A DNA stretch of 13,940 nt, taken from positions 1 to 13,940 of the forward strand of contig JAEPRB010000550.1 in the NCBI GenBank assembly GCA_016758965.1, in the 5' to 3' direction. Under the pieces are notes generated by a model. The model was not told where the DNA came from. It did no database searches and worked only from the letters and a program-made list of their open reading frames with translations. Source of the stretch: Circinella minor (Eukaryota > Mucoromycota > Mucoromycetes > Mucorales > Lichtheimiaceae). How positions within the stretch are numbered: the stretch's first letter is position 1; every line of letters begins with the position of its first letter. Position numbers and translations under genes: made by a program. Shown in pieces: positions 1 to 8,733 of this stretch.

Positions 1-92
1 TAAGATATGTTGGTCAAGTAGTCAGGTTAAAAAAAAATAAAAAAATAAAAAAAGGGGGCGCAGCTTGAAAAATTTCCTTTTTTGTGAGTTAG
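1..92. other. 3' flank of Tnp2 gene A
   Basis: Non-coding flank beyond the stop codon of the first Tnp2 gene. It holds an A-rich run (about 29-53), a GGTTAAA word at 25-31 like those clustered at 4735-4870, and a short G run. No clear polyadenylation signal is seen. The outer end of the element may lie here or outside the window. Confidence 0.4.
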
Positions 93-3000
93 CTATAACT
101 TCTGTGTGATTTTAATATAATAGATGTGCTTTATCATTCCAGGATATACATAGTAATTCTTGCTCTTTATATGTAATGATGGCAGCTGCATAGCAAGACA
201 ATCAAGATGAGATACATCTGTGACGTAAATACGTGAACGTCTATGAAATCCAATAGGAATATTGGTTGTTGGCGCTGCTTTTGTATCCATTTCCAGCCTT
301 ACAACACAGAAAATTCTTCGCTGCTGTTGATTTACATGGGAAAATAGTAATAAAATCGTGCCGAACATATCTCCCCATTCTAATGCATCCGCACTACCTA
401 ATCCTCGTCTGGCATTTTCATCTACAGGCCATGTCAGTTTCACAAAATCATTGGATCCTGAAAATACGTGTCCACGTACTATCACTTGTTTTCCAGTATA
501 TATCATATCATCCAAATTTGAGTAGTCGATGTTGTAACGTGAATAGTAATTAATAAGCAAGGATTCAATGTCATAATCATTATTTTTAAAATCTTGCATA
601 GATTTTTGCTGTAATTGTCTTAATGTCGCTGTAGCTGTATTCTCGTCATCAAGAGGAGTGACTATTGTTTTAGACATAATAAGCTGGGTACGTTCATGCG
701 AAAGATCATCTACTGGAATTTGTTGATCTTCAGATGTTTCATTCATAGATACACAGCGGCGAAAGAATTGTGTAGTAGTGACCATTTCAATCATCACATT
801 GGAAGCGTTAGAAGCAGGTTTTGTTCTAGAGTTAATTCGTGGTTTAAGCATCCCAATCATTCTTTCCATGGGTCTTGCACTATACATCCGAGGATTGCCA
901 TACTTTTTTATACATTCTGGCAAGTGTGTAAGATAATGCTGGTTAATTGTGAAAAAGTTGGTTGGCATGTGTGCATTAAGAAATGTGTGCCATATTTGAA
1001 TGTTACTAACCGCCAAAAGATAAGAGTGTCTGTAAGTGCATGAGAGTCTAAACCATGAAATGATTCTTAGCATTACATACCTTTCAATCTCTTGAATATC
1101 TTGTGGTTCAATCTCATATTGCAGTACAAGCTCATAAACCTTTGATAGTGCTACAAGTGCCAGCTTTGCCTGTTCTAACACTCTTGGATTTTTCTTTTTA
1201 TGTGCTCTACATTTCTGTTGTTGCTTGTCAAGATGTTCAACTATATATGTCGGTACAATATATAAAATAAATACAATCCAATCCACGGCTCTGGCATATC
1301 CAGGTTGCTGATGCAAATCTACAGTAAATTTGGTGCAGAGTTTTACTTTTTGATCTAAATAAAAATTAGAATAGTTTAATTGATGCAAAACTTACCAATA
1401 AATGTACCTTCAAAGGTTATTGGTACTTTGCTTTTTAACATAGCCATCTTTTGCCCAATAATTTTACGATACTTTCTTTGTAATGCAAATGGGTTTTTTT
1501 TTCCATACTTTTCTCCACAAATGGCATTCCAGATTTGGTGACCAATATTATGGCCTAGCAAGTGCATCTCATCAATTAAAAAGAACAACGGTCCTTGAAA
1601 TGCTTTGAGTTTTGCAAGTGGTGTTTTTACTTTTAGTTGATGCTCCTATACCAATACAATTTCAACATTAGAACAGAAAACCGATTTAGTACATATTGCA
1701 CATACATTTATTCCCATTACACATTAAGCTTCACATACTAGATCGCTTGTTATAAAGCTGGATTTCTCTCTAATTGCTGGCGTTTCAGCTGTAGGTAAGA
1801 AGAACATACCACCATTATCACCCCGTGTCCCTTTAACAACACAAATTCGGCATCCAAATACTCCAGTATGACTATTCCCAATTAGCTCACCGACTGCTGG
1901 AATGTCTCCACCAGTGAATAACAAATGAACCTTTGATTCAAATTTACCAGCAGGTGTGTGAACAACCATGCCGTGGTCTTGTAAAACTGCCAGTTCCGAT
2001 AGCAAAGGTTGAATAAAGCTATAAATGTCTTTTGGTTTTTTTGGACCAGGAATAAGAGCAAGAATAAGCAAATTTTCTTTTTTATACCTACATAGATAAT
2101 ATCTGTCACTTATAACATACTAACATTATGCTATTAGTATAACAGAATACAAATTATACATACCGCTCCTCAGGAGGAAGATTTAATATTGTTGCCATTA
2201 CAAGGGTTATGGTATATGATCTTTTCTTAAAGACATTAAAGCCATTGGTAAATAATCCAATTGCAATATCTTCAGGTTGCTTGAACAGTTGGTCACGCAT
2301 TGACATATATGTAGTTCCGTCGAATATATCTTTCATCGTAGTTTGAACTGATTGCCTCCATCTGTAACCCATTAAATGACGTAAAGCAGGGGATTGAAAA
2401 TAAGATCCAAGATGCTGAGAAAGCGGAAGCTGGTGTGTGGTTGTCATTGGAATGGTTTTGTCATTTCGAGAAGGTTTAAAACGTGGAGAGTTACAGTGTG
2501 GACAGTTACTAATGCTACTATCTGTGTACATGTAGCAACCATTGGGACAAACATCATACTGTACAGGTTTGACAATAGATATCTTTTTGATTAGACCTTT
2601 TGACAAGTGCTGTGATAAAAGGGATTTGCGTTCTAAAAAAAATTGAATAATAAAATAATTAATAGTTATATATAAACACACGAAATATTAAAACTGATCC
2701 TCACCAAATTCTGGATCAGTAATGAAGCCATTAATCCAATTTATAAGAGAATCTGTCTTGCTCTTTCCGATATTTAGTTCGCGAGTTAAAGTAAAAAACT
2801 CTACACTTTTCTGGGTTGTGTAGTCTATAGGTTCATGTACAGGAATCTGAATATGAATTTTTTTAGTGCCTGATAAAGGACTTGATGACGAAGATGATGA
2901 TGATGAAGAGCCTGATGACGAAGAGATTGACGACGAAGAGCCTGATGGCGACGAAATTGATGATGAACTAGCCAACGATGATGATAATAAAGAAGAATCA

Positions 3001-3334
3001 GTATTCATGCTATGAGTATCTTGTACAATATCTGTCATCATATCAAAGCCATCATCGTAATAGTCATCATCAGCGTGTTCTGGTTCTTGTACTTAAATAT
3101 AAATAAAAGTATTTAGTTTTTGCACTCAAAAAAATGATTTGCAAGTTACATGTACTTACTTTGAGCTGTTGAATGTTGGCTGCGTCTGTGATCCACAATT
3201 AATCCTTGTCGATTTGCTTCTTTGTGGTTTAGGTGGTGCCGTACTCTTCTTAAACGGTTTAAAAAACACTCCTTCATATGTTTACGCGATTCAATCCATA
3301 AGCACACTTTACCACAATCATTACACTTCCACAT
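93..3334 (-). CDS. Tnp2-family (CACTA/EnSpm-like) transposase, copy A
   Basis: Predicted nuclear cut-and-paste transposase of 938 aa in seven exons (3334-3160, 3091-2705, 2632-2164, 2087-1739, 1645-1396, 1354-1081, 1005-93). All introns are GT-AG, 41-93 nt, and all phases agree. Order: Cys/His finger C4-C7-H19-C23; acidic then Ser-rich linker (66-133); zinc ribbon C216-x3-C220...C231-x2-C234; Tnp2 core with IPGPKKPKD (356-364), DEMH (D485) and an ERMIG..K motif (E682). Homology to Tnp2 is by motif and by alignment with the second copy at 12015-13940. The start was chosen because it is the first ATG before the finger, as is usual in these fungal proteins. The last intron (1006-1080) is 75 nt with no stop, so retention keeps the frame; alignment with the second copy favours splicing. 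Oddity: the usual D of the 'DGF' motif is N317. The frame is complete, but activity is doubtful if N317 really is the first catalytic position. Confidence 0.85.
2905..2964. repeat. 30-bp tandem repeat coding for the Ser-rich linker
   Basis: Two imperfect copies of a 30-bp unit (2905-2934 and 2935-2964) inside exon 2 of Tnp2 gene A, each coding for a ten-residue ISS[PS]SGSSSS unit. Degenerate GAT/GAC/GAA copies extend towards 2885. It looks like a minisatellite expanded within a disordered linker. Confidence 0.7.
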
Positions 3335-3596
3335 GATCGCGTAGTAAAAAAGTATTAATGAAGTAGAAAAACTTTTAATTAAAAGAGTTGGTTTTAACCT
3401 AAAAGAGTTTGTTGTAACTAAAAAAGAATAAAGTGTCAAAATTGCTGAGATAAAAATTTTATGTGTGCCTCTCATTCCACCTTAACTTTTCTTTCTTCAT
3501 ACTTCCACAATCTTTTCTTTTAAGATCAAAGTATGTACATGTTCTCAGAAACATGAAAATGTGGTTAACTTTCTTGCTGATATTATTTCTTCAAGC
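3335..3596. promoter_or_regulatory. Bidirectional promoter between Tnp2 gene A and its companion
   Basis: This 262-bp spacer separates two divergent start codons, so it must hold both promoters if the gene models are right. It contains a 20-bp direct tandem repeat, 3381-3400 and 3401-3420, matching at 16 of 20 positions (AAAAGAGTT-x-GTT-x-TAAC core). The TTTTAACC in the first unit is the reverse of the GGTTAAA words at 4735-4870. This suggests, but does not prove, sites for an element-encoded DNA-binding protein. No convincing TATA box was singled out. Confidence 0.5.
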
Positions 3597-4533
3597 ATGC
3601 CTCGCAAAAAAATAGCTACAACTACCAATGCGGATATCAAAGATTCCATTGAAACTATGACAAAAGCTTTGTCTGATCTTAATACAAAAGTTGTTATTGC
3701 TATTGATTCATATAGCCAAGCCATAGATTCAAATAATCAGTTCAAAGAAACAGTTGATCTTGAACTATATTCCATCGATCGGCGCCTTGAAAAGATCGAA
3801 GACACGTTAATAGCATTACAAGAATCCAACACCATCACAAGAGAACACGCAAGTGATGAACAGCTTACAACAATTCATCACGCACAAAATAATAACAAAG
3901 ACGCTAAATTGAAAAAAGAGGATATTCTTGCGTTCATTCGCGACTATGGCCCTAGTACTGATGAGGATCAAATTAATGAAACACGAAAAAAACTTGGAAA
4001 GTATGTGCGATGGGCTTCGAACGATATTGCAAAGACAATTCTTCATGAGAGCAACGACAATAAGTTACCATCATGGAAAAAAATGAGTGTGAAGGACAAG
4101 GAGATTTTATTGGAGATTGTTAGACAGGAAGCAATTAAAATAGAATTACCAGTTAATCGCTGCAGTAATGATTGGTTCGTTACTCATCTCGTTTACCAAT
4201 GTTGGCGAAACAAAAGCAAGTACCATAATAATAATAGTAATAATAAAGCTGGTATTAAAACAAGGTACGTTTATTATTTTATTATATCTAATATGTTATA
4301 TTATATATTATTTTTCACAAATTATATCAAGTGGTGGATCAAACAATACGGAAAGCCCAATGGAGACTGATGAAGAAGGAACAAATAACAGTAAAAAGGT
4401 ATTCTGATAAAATGATTGTAATAAGAGCTTTGATATTAAAGTACTTTTTCATATTAATTTTATGGAGGGACAAAAGAGACACAAGAAGACCAAAAAGGCA
4501 AAGAAGTCAAAGAAGAGTGGCAGAAATCAATGA
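3597..4533 (+). CDS. Companion protein of Tnp2 element A (coiled coil, basic tail)
   Basis: A 266-aa protein in three exons (3597-4264, 4332-4398, 4468-4533); the GT-AG introns are 67 and 69 nt. I do not recognise a named family. What is seen: heptad-like helical region (about 15-80), a charged middle, W160, then the block P185-x3-C189-x3-W193-x9-W203-x-N205, an Asn-rich stretch (205-217), an acidic Ser/Thr segment, and a very Lys-rich end of about 20 residues that resembles a nuclear localisation signal. The third exon is short, but its acceptor keeps the frame and gives this basic tail instead of an immediate stop. The start ATG at 3597 has A at -3 and no in-frame ATG lies just upstream. 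The block is shared with the gene at 10154-11834. Inferred role: DNA-binding or regulatory partner of the divergent transposase, comparable with TNPA of plant En/Spm. Confidence 0.7.
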
Positions 4534-4714
4534 ATTGAAGTCATTTTTCTCAAGGATGGATACGTATTTAGCTATTTTAACAAAAATATTTTTCACTTTC
4601 TTTTATTATTCCAATAACTCTTGTATAATTTACCAAACACCTGCATTAATGAAATATTAATACTTTTTTTCTGGGTATATCATTATAAGCGTAATATATA
4701 TGTATATTCAACAA
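4534..4714. other. 3' flank of companion gene A
   Basis: AT-rich non-coding sequence after the stop at 4531-4533. I see no convincing coding frame, tRNA or terminator in it. Confidence 0.4.
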
Positions 4715-4905
4715 TCACTTTTATGGGTGAAATAGGTTAAAAAGTGCAGAAAAAAAGATTAGTGAATTGGTGAAAAAAGGTTAATACCCGAAAAAAAGAG
4801 GGGAAATGGTGGGGTAAAAGAGAGTATAACTGGTTAAAAAATCGATTAAATGATGGCATAATTCCGGTTAAATATGCACAGTTCACCCACTTTTTTGGGT
4901 GAAAA
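4715..4905. repeat. Cluster of GGTTAAA/GGGTGAA words, candidate subterminal repeats
   Basis: About ten short related words of the form G-G-[TG]-[TG]-[TG]-A-A-A occur here: GGGTGAA at 4725 and 4897, GGTGAAA at 4769, GGTTAA at 4735, 4779, 4832 and 4866, CCGAAA at 4789 and GGGTAAA at 4812. Clustered short motifs near element ends are the known binding sites of accessory proteins in CACTA elements. Here they follow the companion gene, where an element end would be expected. No terminal inverted repeat could be matched because the other end is near or beyond base 1. Confidence 0.45.
4882..4903. other. Perfect 7-bp inverted repeat (hairpin)
   Basis: TTCACCC (4882-4888) and GGGTGAA (4897-4903) are exact reverse complements separated by 8 bases. 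They place two copies of the local GGGTGAA motif in opposite orientation. It could act as a paired binding site or as an RNA hairpin after the companion gene; it is too short to call. Confidence 0.45.
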
Positions 4906-5176
4906 ATTTACATCATTTTTTAAGCGATATTGTACCATCTATTTCCTACAGTGAAAGGAGATCATCAAACACAAAGATGTTTATTTATTCAAAATTATAC
5001 ACATAATAATATACAATGAATAATATCCATCCTCAATGGATAGGAAATATAATTAAAATCTTATATAAAGCACGCCAACATTAAAAAATTAAAATCTTTG
5101 TTTATACATAAATAGATATATTAGAAATCGAAGGGAGTGGAGAGTAATAAAATAAGAGAAAAGTGGGAAGAAGGGA
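4906..5176. other. AT-rich gap, 3' flank of the pipsqueak/IS630-like gene
   Basis: No coding frame is supported here. The only structure of note is TA followed by CAGTGAAAGGAGATCATC at 4949-4966, a possible terminal inverted repeat listed separately. Confidence 0.4.
4949..4966. repeat. Possible left terminal inverted repeat of the IS630/Tc1-like element
   Basis: CAGTGAAAGGAGATCATC follows a TA dinucleotide, as expected for Tc1/mariner ends. The reverse complement of 6779-6795 reads CAAGTGAATCCATCATC and matches about 13 positions once gaps are allowed. No TA flanks the right copy, so the match is weak. Confidence 0.3.
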
Positions 5177-6609
5177 TTACAAACATTTAGGACATTCACA
5201 GGAAAAGTTAAGAGAAATATATGACTTAAGAGTTCGAGGTGGGATATTTGCTATGGTGTTTTCTAAGCGACACCATATTGCATCTTTATCAATGTTAGCA
5301 AAATCTGTTTTATAGCGTAACGTTTTTACTTTAACTTTATTAAAAAACACGTCAGCTGGATTAATAGGAGATTCACAAGATGGAAAAAAGAAATGTTATT
5401 CCCATCAGTGTCTGCTATTCTTGTGAGCATTGCTCTTGTTTCAACAGGAGCATCATTAAGAATGATGCTCCAATCCGTAAGTCCATCTTCATCCAACTTT
5501 TCAGTAACTTTCCGCAAGAATTTCTTAACATCGTCATCTTCCAAGTCTTCACATACTTTATAAAACTGATGTAACACCTTGCTGCGTGAAAATGCTACTA
5601 GGAAAACCATTGTTGTATCAAGAGGCTTGACAACCTTTGTCCGTTGGTTGATTTTTCTACCTTCTGCCATAGCTTTCTTTAACCTATCATTTTGCTTTTT
5701 TCGATCACCATATGTACACGTACTTTCAATATCAAATGTCATCTCCCCAATAAACACACACTCTCTTGGATTAACTCCTTCTTCAAACAAAGCATGCATA
5801 CAATTATCGAAGGATTCGGTGCTTTCGTCCACCTGTGGTTGTTTAAATAGGATTTGGTGTGAACATAATGTTATTCGAAAGTTTTGTTGTACATACTTTT
5901 TTAGGACATCTTTAGGAATCTTGGCATTGTTGAATTTATTTTGGAAATGTACATATATTTCTTCATGCGTTGCAATACTATTGTTATCAACATATCTACA
6001 AAGAAATTTATGCATTGCTTCGGTTATATAATCTTTTTCTTGGGGCCTGGTCTTCTTCTGGCAAAAGATCCAGTTTCAGCTTTTTTGGCAATGCGACCAT
6101 GTAAAGTGCTATTTTTTATATTGTTGCTAGAAGCAGCTTTTGATATAGATTCACCCCTTGCCTTGTCAAGTATCGCTCTGCGAATATCTTCGTCAGAAGG
6201 TAGATTATATTTTCCCCTTTTTTTGCCTTTTCTGCTTGCATCGGTTGAACCAGATTCAATCATATTAACATCACCATCGCTATCAACTTGATCGTTGTGA
6301 ACTGGGGAGGATATAAAATAATTAATATACACACTATAGTCTAAATAACCAATGCGAGCTTCTTTACTATTATTGTTAGTACGTACCATCATTCTCTTCA
6401 TCAAAATTAAGCTCACTTATGCTACGTTCAAGTGAACCAATTCCACACGACAAAAAATTGACCAAGGTACTAGCAGCCTCTAAATGTTCCACGGTTGATG
6501 GTTCTTCAGTGCGTGCACGCTTTTCAAAATAGTCCTCATCTATTTGCATAAATTGAGTAGCCTGACTAGGCGAGAGAGATTGGTGGGTGCGTTTGTTGTT
6601 TTGTTCCAT
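5177..6609 (-). pseudogene. Pipsqueak-HTH + IS630/Tc1-like DDE transposase, broken
   Basis: Remnant or frameshifted copy of a transposase of about 449 aa. Exon 1 is 6609-6387; an 85-nt GT-AG intron (6302-6386, donor GTACGT) leads into exon 2. After an acidic N-terminus come a basic patch and a pipsqueak-type helix-turn-helix (IRRAILDKARGESISKAA, then STLHGRIAKKA), followed by GPKKK. The frame breaks at about 6034-6038 and resumes in the -1 frame with a helical DNA-binding region and the catalytic domain. A second -1 break lies at 5384-5389. The last part (NPAD...NKVK, ending in a Cys-x-Cys pair) reaches TAA at 5177-5179. Adding one base at each break makes the total length divisible by three. 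Expected catalytic motifs are altered: FIGE for FIDE, LNDAPVE for LDNAP-[IV]-H, and NPAD for NPxE. It is either a decayed copy, a copy with two sequencing errors, or an odd lineage. Confidence 0.65.
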
Positions 6610-6778
6610 TTTTACAGAGATTGTTTAAAAAGAAAAGAATCAAACGTAAGAATAATGAAAAAAATTGCTAGTGGAAATAAAAGTGAAATAAGATAAGAGA
6701 AATAAAAAGTCAAGATAAAAAAGATAATTCTATATTACTCAATTTTATATTCTTTGGTATATAAATTCCCTATCCTAC

Positions 6779-6795
6779 GATGATGGATTCACTTG
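6779..6795. repeat. Possible right terminal inverted repeat of the IS630/Tc1-like element
   Basis: GATGATGGATTCACTTG, read in reverse complement, partly matches 4949-4966 (shared AGTGAA and ATCATC cores). The base pair TA expected as target duplication is absent at its outer edge, so this end may have decayed or the call may be wrong. Confidence 0.27.
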
Positions 6796-6840
6796 TTGTT
6801 TTAGTTTCAATATGTTTGATACGTGATACATTTTATCTTA

Positions 6841-6862
6841 TATTATTATTATTATTATTATT
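6841..6862. repeat. TAT trinucleotide microsatellite
   Basis: Seven uninterrupted TAT/ATT units, flanked by further T/A-only sequence. Confidence 0.9.
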
Positions 6863-7073
6863 CTTATTGGTATATGATTCTTAGTGGTATATCGGTATTA
6901 TATATTATTATATGTTTCATTTTATATTGTTTGTTTGTTATAGTATAATTGAGAAGTAACCAATATATTTATGTTTGACTTAGATCGGTCTATATTATTT
7001 TTATTATTATGAAGGTAGGAATATCACAGCCAGAACAGACACCATAAATAAAATTTAAGACAAATAGCTTTGG

Positions 7074-7530
7074 TAATAGTATCTAGACTACTATAGCAAA
7101 TTAGTTTTTTCCTATTCACAAAAAACCTGTTCCTGTTGGTGAACAATATTCATTCCAAGTGTTAAAAATTAATGGCCAATTGTCAAATAATTCATGTACC
7201 ATGTGTGAACATTTGAATGCCCTCATAACGAATAGTGAATGTCTCACTGACGAACAACTATGTGTTTATTGACCAATAAAAATTTGGGCAGTAGTGAAAA
7301 TACAGGTGTCCTTGTGGCGAATAATTAACCTGCTCTTAAGCGAAAGTTGTGATGGTCATGCATGAAAAGTTTTTATTTCCAATCGCGAATAATTTACATC
7401 CCGTAAGTAAAAAATTCAGTGGCCCCAAGTGAAAACCCCACCAGCCCGAAATTCAAAAAATTACAACCTGTAAGCAGAAGATTTGACCTCCCATGTTGGT
7501 AATTGGATGCAAAATCCTGTAAGAACTCAA
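7074..7530. repeat. Phased array of degenerate ~22.4-bp motifs
   Basis: About 19-20 copies of a loose motif, TnRGYGAAnAATTnA, often preceded by CC. The first base of the NAA core falls at 7097, 7119, 7141, 7163, 7184, 7207, 7230, 7252, 7274, 7296, 7319, 7342, 7364, 7387, 7408, 7431, 7454, 7477 and 7500, so every step is 21-23 bp. The units share little else, unlike a recent tandem duplication. No gene overlaps it. Possible roles: multiple binding sites near a transposon end, or an ancient minisatellite. Confidence 0.6.
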
Positions 7531-7952
7531 AAAGCCACCTTACTTTGAAATTATTTCAAACTCAACCGGGGTGAAATAAGTGGATGCCTGATGCATATTA
7601 AGCTGTAAAAACTTCTGTTGCATTTCAACCATTTCGTTATACTCAGTATTTACCTTCTGCTCATTTGAAAATACCAAGTCGAGTTTGTTTTTCTTACTTG
7701 GAAATTTGTGGGAAAGAAATAACAAAATAAGGCAATAAAAGTGAATATGTTTGTCGAATACATAATCTAAACCATATTCCAGAAAAAAGAAAAAAAAATG
7801 AAAAAATAGTTAAAAAGAAAATTGAAAAAGAAGATAAATCTAGAAGAGATATACAAAATGTCAAACCAAAAAAAAAAAAAGAAAACCTATAAAAATTACA
7901 ATAGGAAATCCCTTCTTCTTATGCTTTAATAATATCCTTCCATAAAAACCAT
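7531..7952. other. Gap with no supported gene
   Basis: Contains a minus-strand open stretch (7540-7725, 61 codons, TTG start only) with a short amphipathic segment, and a plus-strand Lys-rich open stretch (about 7731-7943) without ATG. Neither has recognisable homology. From about 7740 the sequence becomes clearly richer in A and T, with long A runs at 7780-7805 and 7868-7881. Confidence 0.4.
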
Positions 7953-8273
7953 CTATAGTATGCCCAGATTATGCTTTTCAATATGTGCTTTTAATAAATC
8001 TTTTTGATTAAACATATCAATAGATAACCAACTATTATCTTCATTACTACATCCAATCCATTTTACCTGAAATAAATATGCATCATTTTCTTTTATATGT
8101 CCAATAATACTTTCTATTTCATATGAAGCAGTTGAACGCTGTTTACCTTTTATATTTCTTCTTCTTTTTCTAGTACGTTCATTAAAGTTAGGCACATCAT
8201 TATCACTTTCACTGCCTTGTGAATGATTAGATTCAGTATCATCTACAGCCATTGTATTATCTGATATAGCCAT
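7953..8273 (-). CDS. Small chromodomain protein
   Basis: A 106-aa intronless frame. Residues 1-30 are acidic and Ser/Asp-rich, 32-46 are a basic patch (RTRKRRRNIKGK) that may be a nuclear localisation signal or DNA contact, and 51-103 form a chromodomain: Y51-E-I-E start, FQVKWIG, NEDNSW, then a final helix. HP1-type chromodomains bind methylated histone H3 lysine 9 through three aromatic residues. Here Y51 and W72 match two of them, but the third position is C75, so binding may be weak or changed. The gene lies 460 bp beyond a DDE_Tnp_4 transposase on the same strand and shares its AT-rich composition. Inference: it belongs to the same element and may steer insertion to, or read, chromatin. 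It could also be an independent host gene or a remnant of a chromoviral integrase, though no retroelement parts are near. Confidence 0.72.
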   Translation of the reverse strand: MAISDNTMAVDDTESNHSQGSESDNDVPNFNERTRKRRRNIKGKQRSTASYEIESIIGHIKENDAYLFQVKWIGCSNEDNSWLSIDMFNQKDLLKAHIEKHNLGIL

Positions 8274-8733
8274 ATCTAATAAATTATTTTATAGCTGCAT
8301 CATTCTATCAAATTTATCTTTATTCTGTTTATTATTACTGAGATAAATACGAGTAGTAAAATAGAAAGATGGGACTAAAGTAAATATAGTTGAGAATCTG
8401 TTTATTCCTGAAATAAAATAATTACTCTTTTATATCTTTTCTAAATTATATAACTATCTTATTTTATCCGATCATGGCTAAACTATGTTTTATACGAATG
8501 GATGAGAGGACCTATTATATTTGTTCTGTTATAAATATTAATTCTAGATCATTCTCTGAAACCGTTTATGACAGTTATTACTAATCTCATTCTTTCTTTG
8601 ATGTTCCTTTATTATCCGGATTAATAATAAGAACGAATCAAAATAAATAATAGTGTTTAATTGGTTATATCTTTTATCCTTGACGGAATGATGTTTGACC
8701 GATTATTCATGAATGGATGGAATATATGTGTTA
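8274..8733. other. AT-rich gap between chromodomain and transposase genes
   Basis: I see no coding frame, repeat family or RNA gene in this 460-bp spacer. It presumably carries the 3' end of the transposase transcript and the promoter of the chromodomain gene. Confidence 0.45.

Larger units (their letters stand above)
6610..7073. other. Non-coding AT-rich gap
   Basis: Holds the presumed promoter of the minus-strand gene that starts at 6609, the weak inverted repeat at 6779-6795 and a TAT microsatellite. I see no coding frame or RNA gene. Confidence 0.45.

Noticed and set aside
696..1043. Plus-strand 115-codon open frame
   Set aside because: Antisense to conserved Tnp2 coding sequence and without motif content.
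5579..6031. Plus-strand 150-codon open frame
   Set aside because: Antisense to the conserved catalytic domain of the IS630-like transposase, which has the recognisable motifs.
7074..7530. CRISPR array
   Set aside because: The units are degenerate, have no distinct spacers and lie in intron-bearing eukaryotic DNA.
7540..7725. Minus-strand 61-codon open stretch with an amphipathic helix-like segment
   Set aside because: It opens on TTG, not ATG, has no recognisable homology and no convincing splice partner. It could be a fossil exon, but this cannot be supported.
7731..7943. Plus-strand Lys-rich open stretch
   Set aside because: No ATG and mostly the translation of A runs. Low-complexity A-rich DNA gives such frames by chance.
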